Below the pieces are notes generated by a model. The model was not told the origin of the DNA. It was given only the letters and a program-made list of their open reading frames with translations, and did no database searches. 64,000 nucleotides of DNA from positions 1-64,000 of the forward strand of contig NZ_JACJRE010000014.1 of the NCBI RefSeq assembly GCF_014697075.1. The letters are read 5' to 3'. Source of the stretch: Tolypothrix sp. FACHB-123 (GTDB taxonomy: Bacteria; Cyanobacteriota; Cyanobacteriia; Cyanobacteriales; Nostocaceae). Both the position numbers and the translations under genes were made by a program. Numbering within the stretch: position 1 is the first letter of the stretch; each line of letters begins with the position of its first letter. Shown piece after piece: positions 17,754 to 27,582 of the stretch.

Positions 17754-18306
17754 GTTGAAATTTCACTTAATCCCTATTAGGGATTGAAACCATTAATATT
17801 ATCTAATTCGATCCAACCTCTAAAAGGTTGAAATTTCACTTAATCCCTATTAGGGATTGAAACGGCTTGGTCTCCAGCGCAAATCATGGACAATCTGCGG
17901 TTGAAATTTCACTTAATCCCTATTAGGGATTGAAACGTAACTTAGAAGGGGGTCTTACCCCTTGTGCTAGTGGTTGAAATTTCACTTAATCCCTATTAGG
18001 GATTGAAACAACTCAGATAGCTAAAATCTGTGGTTATTCTAATGGGTTGAAATTTCACTTAATCCCTATTAGGGATTGAAACCCCTTTAAAAAGTGCACC
18101 TAATCAATTTACAGGCACAGTTGAAATTTCACTTAATCCCTATTAGGGATTGAAACCTAAATAACTCAACACGGCGATCGCTTTTCTCAAGTTGAAATTT
18201 CACTTAATCCCTATTAGGGATTGAAACAAAGGACGTTTGAGAAAAACTTTGGATTGTCATATCATTTCAGTTGAAATTTCACTTAATTTCTATTAGGGAT
18301 TGAAAC
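17754..18306 (+). CRISPR. CRISPR array, 8 repeats of 37 bp, 7 spacers
   Basis: Repeats at 17754-17790, 17827-17863, 17900-17936, 17973-18009, 18046-18082, 18120-18156, 18191-18227 and 18270-18306. The 37-base repeat starts GTTGAAATTTCACTTAA, contains the palindrome AATCCCTATTAGGGATT and ends GATTGAAAC, giving the usual ATTGAAAC crRNA 5' tag if transcribed left to right. Spacers are 36, 36, 36, 36, 37, 34 and 42 bases. The first seven repeats are identical; the last has CC changed to TT. A possible ninth repeat reduced to GTTGAAA lies at 18342-18348. No cas gene is in the window, so processing must use distant Cas proteins. Spacer 6 contains a HIP1 octamer at 18174-18181. Confidence 0.97.
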
Positions 18307-18636
18307 CTTTTCTACATGTTTTTGTGAATCTACTAAATTGAGTTGAAAAGATACAGTAGATGGCCAGTTAGTGAGGTACAGATAATCATTGATTGTAGGG
18401 GCACTGGCACTGCCATGCCCCAAAGCGCGTACCTTATTTACCTGAAATATACTGTAAATATGTGCCTAATTAGCCGACGAAGGTGAGCTTTGTATGTGTA
18501 GCCCCACCCTTACAAAAATCCACATATCACAATTTACTAATCTATTAAATACGCCAATAGGGACACAATATATTATTGCGCCCCTACGATTATTTATTCA
18601 TCTAAATGCACCCTGAGAATGCAGATTACCTAATAC
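18307..18636. other. Intergenic region after the CRISPR array
   Basis: No gene. It begins with a 35-base spacer-like stretch and a truncated repeat start (18342-18348). It then has a TGTAGGGGCACTGGCACTGC inverted-repeat relative (18395-18421) of the dispersed GGGGCA...TGCCCC family. It separates the array from the convergent end of hglB. Confidence 0.5.
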
Positions 18637-20139
18637 CTATGCCACATTTAAAAAACCAGTCTGAATCAAATACGCAGTATAGGTCATAAACAATTCACCA
18701 GTAATTGGCGGACAAGAAATAGAACTACCCTCAAGCGCTTTTAAAGTCTCCTCACAGCTAATGTGGGGGCGCTTTGATTGCAAATACAAATCAGGAATTG
18801 TTAATTGCTCATCAGACCAACGTTCTAACAAAAATGGACGCAGTGTATATAAAGGATTATCCACAGAAGAGACATTATTAATTAACTCTTCTTGCCATTG
18901 TTCATAAGGAATCGACTTCACAGGATAACCAAATGATTGTACCCATTTAATTAAAGTACTCAATGGCGCTGGTTGGGGATGTTGTAAATGGAATGCTTTA
19001 CCGATGGATGAAGGCTGCATTGATAAATAAACAATCGCCTTGCTGACATAATCTACAGGAGACATATCCATCATATATTCTACATCTGGGAAATATCCCA
19101 TTTGCAGACAACCTTTGACCATCAAATTGATAAAGTCATGGGTATTACAAATACCTGTTTGGCTATCGCCAGAAATTAATGGCGGTCGATGAATAGTAAC
19201 AGGTAAACCTCTGTCGCTGGCAATTTTAACTAACTTCTCAGCTACCCATTTTGTTTGCGAGTAACCTAAGAAAATTCCTTCCCAATGATTAAAATCATCT
19301 TGCTCTTTCACTACCTTACCAGCATAAGCAGGTGATTCAAAAACCGCTACACTAGAAACATAATGTACAGGCTTGAGTTTAATTTGGCTAGCTAATCTCA
19401 AGACTTCTTGAGTACCCAACACATTAGCTGCTTTTAATGGCGCATAAGGATAAACATAATTCAACAAAGCGCCACTATGATAAATAGTGTCAATGTTGGC
19501 GGCTAAAATTTGAAACTGTTCCGCGCCCATACCTAACAAAGGTAGAGCTAAATCGCCAACAACCGGGACAATTCTCGATTTATATTTTTCATCCCAAATT
19601 GCATAACTTTGGAGATTTTTTTCTAATTTGCTCTTACCTTCTAGAGGATTAGCAGCCCGCACTAAGCAGTAAATATCTGCATTAGTTTGTTCTAACAATT
19701 CCTTGATGATAAATGCACCTAAATAGCCAGTACCACCAGTTAAAAAGATATGTTTTGGTTCAGTAATCGTCACTGGCGGTAAAGCATCAGGACGAATTGT
19801 CGGGTCGAGAACCGCCTCAGCATTTAAATCTAAAGCTGGGGGAGTATTAACAGCATTAGTTGTATCTTGAATAACTGCATCTTGGGGTAAATCTTCAGCT
19901 AATCTTTGAGAAAGCGCCGCAATATTGGGATAATGCCATAACAACAAAGGCGAAGGTTGAAAACCCAGCATTTTCTCTAGCTTACTGACGAGAATCATTG
20001 CTTGGGCTGAATCCAAACCGTAATTTTCTAAATGTTCGTTGACATCTATCTCGTCAGTTTCTACCCCTATTAACTCAGCTAGATTAGAAACCAGCCAAGA
20101 TTGAATATCTGCTGCATTATAAGCGTTTTTAAGATTCAT
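18637..20139 (-). CDS. hglB: HglB (HetM): acyl carrier protein fused to thioester reductase
   Basis: 500 residues. An N-terminal carrier domain (about 10-85) has phosphopantetheine serine S44 in YGLDSAQAM. After a linker, a thioester-reductase Rossmann domain runs from about 130 with [21 protein letters not shown], YxxxK in [14 protein letters not shown], and the C-terminal substrate region. It should take the finished long acyl chain from the carrier and release it reductively, giving the aldehyde/alcohol head of the heterocyst glycolipid aglycone. It starts 2 bases after the hglA stop, so the two are coupled. In Anabaena hetN follows; here the CRISPR array follows instead. Confidence 0.92.
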   Translation of the reverse strand: MNLKNAYNAADIQSWLVSNLAELIGVETDEIDVNEHLENYGLDSAQAMILVSKLEKMLGFQPSPLLLWHYPNIAALSQRLAEDLPQDAVIQDTTNAVNTPPALDLNAEAVLDPTIRPDALPPVTITEPKHIFLTGGTGYLGAFIIKELLEQTNADIYCLVRAANPLEGKSKLEKNLQSYAIWDEKYKSRIVPVVGDLALPLLGMGAEQFQILAANIDTIYHSGALLNYVYPYAPLKAANVLGTQEVLRLASQIKLKPVHYVSSVAVFESPAYAGKVVKEQDDFNHWEGIFLGYSQTKWVAEKLVKIASDRGLPVTIHRPPLISGDSQTGICNTHDFINLMVKGCLQMGYFPDVEYMMDMSPVDYVSKAIVYLSMQPSSIGKAFHLQHPQPAPLSTLIKWVQSFGYPVKSIPYEQWQEELINNVSSVDNPLYTLRPFLLERWSDEQLTIPDLYLQSKRPHISCEETLKALEGSSISCPPITGELFMTYTAYLIQTGFLNVA

Positions 20140-20141
20140 TT

Positions 20142-21812
20142 TTACATCTCCACTGTAGAACTAGCTGGACGATACTGACTGTAGTAATCGGGAATTTGTA
20201 AGCCTTGAAATTTCAAACTTTGTATGCGATATAAAAATGCTGCTCCGGTCATAATATGGTTAGCAACATCAACAACCTTGCGGTTTTTAGGTTCAGCTAA
20301 ATAGGTACCGCGTACCCAGTCGTTGAAGCTACCCATCGCCGGGCCGCACCAAATTTGATAATCAACTTCGCGTCCTTTCTCGCCAAAACTAGACCAACGG
20401 GAAGATAATCCTAAATACCAGCGAAAAATTAACGCCATTTTCAATTTAGGATTATTTACCGCCTTACCAAGTTTCTCCGGATTTTTTTGAGATAAATAAG
20501 CCGCAGTTCCTTCCCAAACTTCGGCAATTGTTTTGCGGAAAACTTGCTTTTCTAATTTTTCTCTTTCCGCCAAAGGAATTTCTTCAATTGAGTCATAAGT
20601 CCGGTATAACTCATACAATTTTTGTGCCCGCATGGGGAACATTGTGCCCCGTTTGAGAACTTGTAATTTAACTCCCATTTCAAACATATCAGCAGCCGGA
20701 GCCATCATGACATCAGCCATTTCTGCTTGCGCAAGTAATTTTTTTGTATGTTCGCAAGCGCCAGATTCCACACAAGATTGATTAATGGAACCTGTAACTA
20801 CATAAGCTGCGCCCATCATAAAAGCTGCTAAGGCTGATTGTGGTGTAGCAATTCCCCCGGCTACTCCTATACGAATCGGTTGAGAGTAATGATATTGTTC
20901 TTGAATTTCATCTCTCAACGCCATGATGGAAGGTAACAGACAAACCAAAGGACGATTATCTGTATGTCCGCCAGAATCAGCTTCGACGGTAATATCATCA
21001 GCCATTGGAACTTGTGCCGCTAGGGTGGCTTGTAATTCGGTAATTAAGCCTTGTTCCAAAAGTTCTTTGAGAATTCTTGGTGGTGGTGGTTGGAGGAATT
21101 TGCTGGCTACTTCTCGGCGAGAAATTTTGGCGATGACTTTATTTTTGATTTCAATTTGATTAGCCTCATTCAAACTTAATCCCGCAACTCGGTAATAAAC
21201 AATGTTGGGTGTTAAGTCTAAAAATGCTGAAGCTTCTACTACTGTGACGCCATATTTGAGGAATAAATCCACAGCCCGACGTTCTATCATTGGTTCGTTG
21301 GGGCTGTGAATTAAGTTAAAGGCGTAGGGGCCTTGGGGTAAGGCTTGTTGGATTTTGTTGATGGCGGCTTCTAATCTATCTGGACTTAAGCCGCCAGCAC
21401 CAAAGGAACTTAAAATTTTATCTTTTCCGAGGGCGATTACCATTTCCTCGGAAGCAATACCGCCAGCCATTGCACCAGTTGCATAGGCATATTTCACTCC
21501 ATAAAAGGAGAGAAAAGAGGGGTCGCCTAATTGGTGAATTTTAATGGGGGGAATTGATGCTAAGAGTTCTACTGGTGCGGTGACGGTGCTATCAACTGGG
21601 CATAAATAGCCAACGTTGGTAACGCCAATTCTGCCGGCGGCGTTGACTATATAACAGGGTTGTTCTAAGGTGAGGAATTTTTCTACTATGCCTTGTTGAT
21701 CGAAAGATATACAATCTAGGGAACCTTTCCAGATGAGATTTTGTCCATAGGAATAGCAGGTAAATCCTAGTCCGTTTTCGTGTTGGCTTAGTGGGGTATC
21801 GACAGTGGTCAC
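20142..21812 (-). CDS. hglA: HglA: PfaD-family enoyl reductase of the glycolipid synthase
   Basis: 556 residues, typical of PfaD proteins of PUFA and polyketide synthases: an FMN-dependent nitronate-monooxygenase-like TIM barrel acting in trans as enoyl reductase. Marks: [67 protein letters not shown] and the long C-terminal PfaD extension ([18 protein letters not shown]). The start is GTG at 21812. The stop is 2 bases before hglB. The 243-base gap to hglC contains CGCCAAGA-type short repeats. The symbol rests on remembered gene order in Anabaena; the PfaD assignment is firm. Confidence 0.88.
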   Translation of the reverse strand: MTTVDTPLSQHENGLGFTCYSYGQNLIWKGSLDCISFDQQGIVEKFLTLEQPCYIVNAAGRIGVTNVGYLCPVDSTVTAPVELLASIPPIKIHQLGDPSFLSFYGVKYAYATGAMAGGIASEEMVIALGKDKILSSFGAGGLSPDRLEAAINKIQQALPQGPYAFNLIHSPNEPMIERRAVDLFLKYGVTVVEASAFLDLTPNIVYYRVAGLSLNEANQIEIKNKVIAKISRREVASKFLQPPPPRILKELLEQGLITELQATLAAQVPMADDITVEADSGGHTDNRPLVCLLPSIMALRDEIQEQYHYSQPIRIGVAGGIATPQSALAAFMMGAAYVVTGSINQSCVESGACEHTKKLLAQAEMADVMMAPAADMFEMGVKLQVLKRGTMFPMRAQKLYELYRTYDSIEEIPLAEREKLEKQVFRKTIAEVWEGTAAYLSQKNPEKLGKAVNNPKLKMALIFRWYLGLSSRWSSFGEKGREVDYQIWCGPAMGSFNDWVRGTYLAEPKNRKVVDVANHIMTGAAFLYRIQSLKFQGLQIPDYYSQYRPASSTVEM

Positions 21813-22055
21813 GCTAGTTATCCCTCGATTTATCAGTAATGCTTTATAAAGGGTGAAGGGTTGCGTTCGTTAAGTGTTGGCTGTGTTGTGAGGATTATGT
21901 TTTAATGAACCGCCAAGACGCCAAGAACGCCAAGAGAAGAGAGAAGGGAGAAGATAGGGTTTAAGATGGAGAAATTTTTTGAGAGGGAAGAGACTGGAAG
22001 CATTAATTTATATTCCTTCTGCCTTCTGTCCTCTGCCCTCTGCCTTTATACTTTT
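21813..22055. repeat. Spacer with CGCCAAGAC-type repeats between hglC and hglA
   Basis: AACCGCCAAGACGCCAAGAACGCCAAGAG near 21907-21935 is a tandem of GCCAAGA(A/C) units and CTTCTGCCTTCTGTCCTC near 22017 a pyrimidine tandem. Related units stand at 27290-27315 and 29455-29760, so the spaces between hgl genes share one repeat family. Confidence 0.65.
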
Positions 22056-25000
22056 TTACGATTCTTCATTGAGTAAGTTTTGGGCGCAAGCTAATTGTAA
22101 TTGGATAATTTCGCTCATTTGCTTGCTAAAATCTTGTCGGGATTTTAAGAAGGCTGTATGTGCTTTGGTGACGTTGGCGTTGTTAGCATTGAGCTTTTGA
22201 TATTGAGTCTTATTTAAATCGGACATACGGATACTTTGACCAAATTTGCGAGTTATATTTTGTGGGGAAAAGCTGGGCTGAGTTGTTTTTGTCGCAGTGG
22301 TAGTTATCTCAGAGGATTTTAATTCTTCTGTGGAGATTAAACCGTGTTCCTTGATATTTTTCTCTGCGCTTGTGTCTGGCTGATGGGTTGGCAGTAAAAT
22401 ATCATTGCTGGATTTATTTGTGGTAGCAATTACCACTGGTTTGTTCAGTGAATTGATGATGGGATTTGTTTTGAGATCGTCAACTGGTGTATTGTTGGTA
22501 TCTGCTTTGTTAGTGGAGTTTTGGAAAAGTTGACGATTTTCTGGACTCAATATTGCAGCAGTAATTGATTTACCACCTACGGTAATATTTCTGTGAGTTA
22601 ATTTACTTTTGTTTGCTGTTTCTGGGGGAAGTTCGTAAAGAGTGGAAATATCTACTTCAACTTGATGGCTGAGTAATTTGGCTAATGCTTTGACTATCGA
22701 AGTATGGTCATCCATACCTCTGCGGTTGAGGGAAACGGTGATGTGTTCTTTTCCTTCGAGAATTTTACTTACCCAGCGCGAACAAATACCGCCAGCGCCA
22801 GCTTCGACAAAGATTTTGACGCCATCTGCATAAACGCGGTTAACTAGGCGGGGAAAATCTAGTTCTTGGCTGAGTCCGGTGGCGATACTGTGGGCGACTA
22901 CTTCATTATTGAGTGAAATTGGTTTATACCCAGCCGCAGAATAGAAGGTAATACCGGGTATTTCCTGGGTTGGCAAGGTGTTTAATTTGACTAACTCTGC
23001 ATACTCGGAACGCATGGTTTCACAGTGGATTACATGGTCGAAGGGTGCAGGAAAAGCGTTGCAACCAAGGGCTTTAATCACGCGCTGACAAGCTGCTGGT
23101 TCGCCGGCAATTAATACTTCTTCTGGTGTATTAATTTGCGTTAAATATACCCGATTCTCATTTTTCAGACATTCTCTGACTTTTTCTGGGGTAGTCATGA
23201 GTACATAGTTAGCCCAGAAGTTATTGTCTGAGGTGTCGGAGGCTGGTGGTAATCCCCAATATTCGCGTACAGCGTTTTTCGGCCCTGATAATCTGTCACC
23301 AAATAAGGCTGAGGAGTTAAAGCTGTTACTACCAGCAAAGAAATCACTCCAAACGCCTTGGGATACCATCATGCTGGTTTCACCTAAGCTATAGCCAAAC
23401 ACATATTTAGGTTTGACTTGAAAGCGATCGCGAATCACGGTAGTAATTAGTCTAGTGAAGAACATCTCCGCTTCAAACATTGCTAGGGAATCATCTAGCA
23501 ATTTCTTCTCTAGGGTTTCTAGTTCTCTGGTAGACAATTTATGCAAGCTTCTGGGAAATACGAGTTTCTCGACATCCGAGACTCGTTTATACAGACTCTT
23601 CACGAAGGGTTCCGCTTGTAAGTTGGGGAAGAGGCGGAAGAGAGTCCGACCAATTCCCACATAGGAATTTACCGCCGCCGGATATACGTAGGCAACCTCA
23701 CCCTCTTTACCCAAAGGTTTAGAGGTGAAATAACTACCTATAGGTGTTTGCCAATCACTACCTTTTTCAAAGGCGGTATTTACTCCTTTGTGGGCTGAGG
23801 CGATTTCTTTGAGTAATTCTTTCTTGTTGCGTCCGGTAATAGATAAGGTGTATTTCGCTGTCGTATTTTGTTGGAATTTAACAAAGTTCTGACTGGCTGC
23901 ATTTGTTAAAGACTCAGCTTTATCAATCTCTTGTTGGAGATTATCTAACAAATTGAGTAAAGCCGAACGGTCATCAGCTGCTACTGGGAATAGATAAAAA
24001 GGCCGTTGTTGTAAATACCTATTGCTGTGATTAACTTGGTCTGGTTCATCCGACAAGATGACATGGGCGCAAGTCCCATCACAACCAATACCATTAATGG
24101 TGGCGATTCTATGGGTATTGTCTTTATGGAGGAACCAAGGTCTAGATTCTGTGGCGACAAAAAAAGGACTACCTTGCCAAACTTGGGGCGTTTTCACACC
24201 AGACCAGTTAGGAGTTGCGGGAATGTAGTTGTGATAGAGACATAAAGCTGTCTTAATTAAACTGGCGATTCCCGATGCTACATAAGTGTGTCCGATATTG
24301 GCTTTAACGCTACCAATGGCACAATGTAAACCATCACCTACAGGGGGATAGGCTTGCAGCATCCCAGCGATTTCTGCTTCATCCTCTTGGGGAAAACCAC
24401 TAGCAACTACTTCCACATAGTTAACTGCTGTGGGCTGAATATCCGCCATTTGAAAAGCGTTTTGACAGACTTGGTTGATTGTATTGGCGTCTATAGATGT
24501 AGAAGAGGACTGACCAATACTGATAGCATCAACTACGGCATAAATGCGATCGCCATTTTGCTTTGCTGTATCATAACGCTTGAGCACAACTGCACCTGCA
24601 CCCTCGCCGACTGTCCAACCATTAGCATTTTGGTCGTAGCTTAAGGTATTCGCGCCAGTATTTACTGTTCCCCATTGGCTACGCAACAAGACATTTTCTA
24701 TCCCGCCAGCCAAATCCACAGCACCAACAACAACAGCGTCTACTTCTTCGGTGAGGAGTAGCATTTGTGCCACTTCTAACGCTTTGAAAGCAGAGGTTTC
24801 TACCGCCGTCATCGTGAAAGATGGGCCGGTAAAATTCCATAGCGAAGAAATTCGACTCGCCATAATGTTGGCGATGTAACTGAGGTATTCACCAATCTCT
24901 ACTTGATGGTGAACGCTATCTTTAACTATTGTTTCTAATTGAGTAACTTTATCGGCTGGTAAAGCAATTTCCGCCGCATTCAAACCGTCTTTAATCTGCC

Positions 25001-25427
25001 AGGATAAATTCCAGCGTTGTTGTAGTTGATGCACAGATAATTCTGCCTCAGCCGCAATAACAACTGCGACATTTGCCCCTTCTTGAATTCCTGCATCTTT
25101 TAACGCCCCATCTGCCACTGTTAGCAGTAACAGTTGTTGGGGATTTAGTTGTTCTACTTCATTTGGAGGAATTTTGTACGCTAAAGTATCGAGGGTAAAT
25201 TCTTTGATGTATGCGCCTATTGGTGCTTTACCATCGGGTAAGCCGTATTCTTGCAGTAAGTCTGCTTTCTCGTCTATGCCATACCATCGTTGGGATGGGA
25301 GGGGGATAAAATGCTGTTTGCCGTCATAAATGGTACGTTCAAAAGCATCTAAATCTTGACATTCACCAAAAAAGGCGTCCATGCCCACAATGGCAATTTT
25401 ACCTGATTCTTTTTCTTGTTCAAACAT
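22056..25427 (-). CDS. hglC: HglC: PfaB-like protein with inactive ketosynthase and acyltransferase domains
   Basis: 1123 residues. KS fold at about 10-455 keeps the family layout (NIGHTYVASGIASLIKTAL), but the catalytic Cys position is Glu: TAVETSAFKAL, E210, where active KSs have DAACSS. The AT domain (about 590-910) has Ser S680 in GYSLGE, with Tyr in place of the usual His of GHSxGE. The tail (920-1123) is low-complexity, ending in a helical segment QLQLACAQNLL. PfaB of PUFA synthases has the same KS-like/AT plan. It probably acts as a chain-length or initiation factor partner and acyl-transfer component for HglD/HglE. The same-strand gap to the KS gene upstream is 262 bases. Confidence 0.88.
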   Translation of the reverse strand: MFEQEKESGKIAIVGMDAFFGECQDLDAFERTIYDGKQHFIPLPSQRWYGIDEKADLLQEYGLPDGKAPIGAYIKEFTLDTLAYKIPPNEVEQLNPQQLLLLTVADGALKDAGIQEGANVAVVIAAEAELSVHQLQQRWNLSWQIKDGLNAAEIALPADKVTQLETIVKDSVHHQVEIGEYLSYIANIMASRISSLWNFTGPSFTMTAVETSAFKALEVAQMLLLTEEVDAVVVGAVDLAGGIENVLLRSQWGTVNTGANTLSYDQNANGWTVGEGAGAVVLKRYDTAKQNGDRIYAVVDAISIGQSSSTSIDANTINQVCQNAFQMADIQPTAVNYVEVVASGFPQEDEAEIAGMLQAYPPVGDGLHCAIGSVKANIGHTYVASGIASLIKTALCLYHNYIPATPNWSGVKTPQVWQGSPFFVATESRPWFLHKDNTHRIATINGIGCDGTCAHVILSDEPDQVNHSNRYLQQRPFYLFPVAADDRSALLNLLDNLQQEIDKAESLTNAASQNFVKFQQNTTAKYTLSITGRNKKELLKEIASAHKGVNTAFEKGSDWQTPIGSYFTSKPLGKEGEVAYVYPAAVNSYVGIGRTLFRLFPNLQAEPFVKSLYKRVSDVEKLVFPRSLHKLSTRELETLEKKLLDDSLAMFEAEMFFTRLITTVIRDRFQVKPKYVFGYSLGETSMMVSQGVWSDFFAGSNSFNSSALFGDRLSGPKNAVREYWGLPPASDTSDNNFWANYVLMTTPEKVRECLKNENRVYLTQINTPEEVLIAGEPAACQRVIKALGCNAFPAPFDHVIHCETMRSEYAELVKLNTLPTQEIPGITFYSAAGYKPISLNNEVVAHSIATGLSQELDFPRLVNRVYADGVKIFVEAGAGGICSRWVSKILEGKEHITVSLNRRGMDDHTSIVKALAKLLSHQVEVDISTLYELPPETANKSKLTHRNITVGGKSITAAILSPENRQLFQNSTNKADTNNTPVDDLKTNPIINSLNKPVVIATTNKSSNDILLPTHQPDTSAEKNIKEHGLISTEELKSSEITTTATKTTQPSFSPQNITRKFGQSIRMSDLNKTQYQKLNANNANVTKAHTAFLKSRQDFSKQMSEIIQLQLACAQNLLNEES

Positions 25428-25689
25428 TGTTTATTGAGGGTAAATTAGATATGAAGGATAAAGGATGAAATATGTTAAAGAGATTGATTTATCTGTTACA
25501 GCAATCTCAGATAACTTACGCAAAATTCCTCTGTAATCCTTTTCTATTAGCGTTCTTCGTGCCTTCGTGGTTTATTTTATAAATTCAGAACTAACCGCGA
25601 AGACGCGAAGTACACGAAGCAAGGAAAGAAGATATTTACCAACAATCTAGACTTCTGATATTGGCGGTTAAATATTCTTACAATTCATC
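25428..25689. other. Spacer between hglD and hglC
   Basis: 262 bases with no gene. It contains TTCGTGCCTTCGTGGTTTATTTTATAAATTCAG followed by AACCGCGAAGACGCGAAG, an inverted pair of the GCGAAG/CGTCTT short-repeat family that recurs after 29440. hglC has no strong ribosome site beyond its AT-rich leader. Confidence 0.4.
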
Positions 25690-27039
25690 CTATTTTTCCA
25701 GAATCAAATGTGAGTTTGTTCCACCAAAACCAAAGGCGCTTAAAGCTGCACGTTTAACGGGTGAATTATTTGGCCATGCAGTCAACTTTCTCACAATATT
25801 TTGGTTAGAAATGACACTATTTTCACTACCAATCGGTTCACTAATATTAATCGTTGGCGGAATTACGCCAGCATTCATGCTGTAAATAGTCTTTGCTAAA
25901 CCAACCATTCCCGCAGCTACTAACAAGTGACCTACATTCGCCTTAGCAGAACCTACTAATGGCGATGCTTGGTGTGAGCCAAAGAAGGTTTCTATAGAAT
26001 TTAACTCTGTGGTATCTCCTAATAATGTGCCGGTAGCATGACACTCCATGTAATCAATGTCTTTCGGGCTAATTTTTGCCTCTTTATATGCCCGTTCAAA
26101 GGCGAGAGTTTGTCCTTTGGAATTAGGACTTAATAAATGCTTACCTTTACCATCGTTAGAGAGTCCATTACCAGCAATGGTGGCGAGAATTTTATCGCCA
26201 TCTCTGACAGCATCGCTATAGCGTTTTAGCATTACCATTCCAATTCCATCGGAGGTAATTAAGCCGCGAGAAGCCTTATCTAGAGGGCGACTGATGCCAT
26301 TTTCGGGATAACCTTGAATACCCGAAAACAACATGCGTAAAAATAGCGGATCGACACAACTAATAGCACCTGCTAACATGACATCAGCTTTACGCGATCG
26401 CAAATAGTAAGATGCCAGCTTAATCGCATAAAATGCAGAGGAACAAGCCGCGTCTATACTAAAATGATTACCAGATAAAGAAAATGCTTGGGATACGAGG
26501 GCGGCTTGAAAGCCGGTTATCATGGCATTATAGGGCGAAGCCTTCCCTGTAGTCGGTAACGCAGCCAACCGGAAATTTTTATCTTGTAACAATTCTGCGA
26601 TCGCGGGTGAAATTGTTTGCTGATATATTGGAGCAAACAATTGATTAGACATCTTTGTGGGTAAGGATAATGTTCCGAGAATTACCCCACATTTAGAGAG
26701 AACTTGTTGATTACCCCAATAACCGCTATTCTGAATCGCTTGTTTTGCTGCATATAGCGACCATTTAAAGGAATCATCCAAACTTTCGACTAACTCCTCA
26801 GGTAAATTGTACTCGCTGGGGTTAAATTGAAAATTCCGAACAAATCCACCTTGAAGAAAATATATTTTTTCCGGTTTTCCCTTAATTGGATCGTAAAATA
26901 TTGTGGGATCTACACCCAAATCTTCAACAGTAATAGTAGAAGTTGCATCTTTCTCTTCTGTAAGGTTATTCCAAAACTGCTCAGGATTATGGGCATCAGG
27001 AAAGAGACATGATAATCCGATAATTGCTATTTTTTCCAC
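25690..27039 (-). CDS. hglD: HglD: free-standing beta-ketoacyl synthase
   Basis: 449 residues, one complete ketosynthase domain. Catalytic residues are all present: C199 in IDAACSSAF, His in ECHATGTLLGDTTEL and His in GSAKANVGHLLVAAG. It should carry out Claisen condensations for chain elongation, probably with HglC as the Cys-less partner (compare KS and chain-length-factor pairs). The C-terminus ends AFGFGGTNSHLILEK, as is normal for KSs. The ATG at 27039 reads MEKIAIIGLSCLFPD, a standard KS start. Gap to the KR-DH gene upstream is 543 bases. Confidence 0.9.
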   Translation of the reverse strand: MEKIAIIGLSCLFPDAHNPEQFWNNLTEEKDATSTITVEDLGVDPTIFYDPIKGKPEKIYFLQGGFVRNFQFNPSEYNLPEELVESLDDSFKWSLYAAKQAIQNSGYWGNQQVLSKCGVILGTLSLPTKMSNQLFAPIYQQTISPAIAELLQDKNFRLAALPTTGKASPYNAMITGFQAALVSQAFSLSGNHFSIDAACSSAFYAIKLASYYLRSRKADVMLAGAISCVDPLFLRMLFSGIQGYPENGISRPLDKASRGLITSDGIGMVMLKRYSDAVRDGDKILATIAGNGLSNDGKGKHLLSPNSKGQTLAFERAYKEAKISPKDIDYMECHATGTLLGDTTELNSIETFFGSHQASPLVGSAKANVGHLLVAAGMVGLAKTIYSMNAGVIPPTINISEPIGSENSVISNQNIVRKLTAWPNNSPVKRAALSAFGFGGTNSHLILEK

Positions 27040-27582
27040 TGCTGATATCCTCGCAAATTAATTTTAGATTTTAGATTTTGGATTTTGGATTAACTGTATC
27101 TATGAATCATCTTGTTGCAATGAAAAATATTGTGATGTCATAAGCCGAACATATATATTTATTAAGACTTACGCACTAAATCTTCCAAACTCTCATTTCC
27201 ACTGAAATTCTTATCGCCGGAAGCTAGTACTCAGACTTCTCTCTGTGTCTCTGTGTTCTCTGCGGTTCAATTTTCTAAAATTTCTCTTCTTGGCGTCTTG
27301 GCGTTCTTGGCGGTTTATAAAAATAAATCTTATGGTTCTGAATAAGCTACTATCCTAAGCCTTTGGTGCGTTACGCTACGCGATAACACACCCTACTAGA
27401 CTTTCACCAATTAAAGAGGAAAGCTAGATAATTAACCACATCAATTAGATTCCCAAACTTTGCAGAACTTACGCCCTTACCCAAACTAAACTAAATGCAA
27501 TCTATAGCATTTCCAAATTGAGTATAATACATCTCAATTTGTATTTCATCAATAAAGAAATGCTATAAATATCACGAATTCA
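27040..27582. other. Spacer between hglG and hglD
   Basis: 543 bases with no gene. It holds TTTTAGATTTTGGATT tandem units (27062-27090), TGGCGTCTTGGCGTTCTTGGCGG (27291-27313) and GGTGCGTTACGCTACGCGATAACACACCCTAC (27365-27396), all dispersed repeats. A hairpin AATTGAGTATAATACATCTCAATT lies at 27515-27538 in front of hglD's upstream neighbour stop. Confidence 0.5.

Noticed and set aside
16580-18636. cas genes beside the CRISPR array
   Set aside because: The neighbours are a TspO-like protein and hglB; no Cas1, Cas2, Cas6 or effector motif was seen anywhere in the window.
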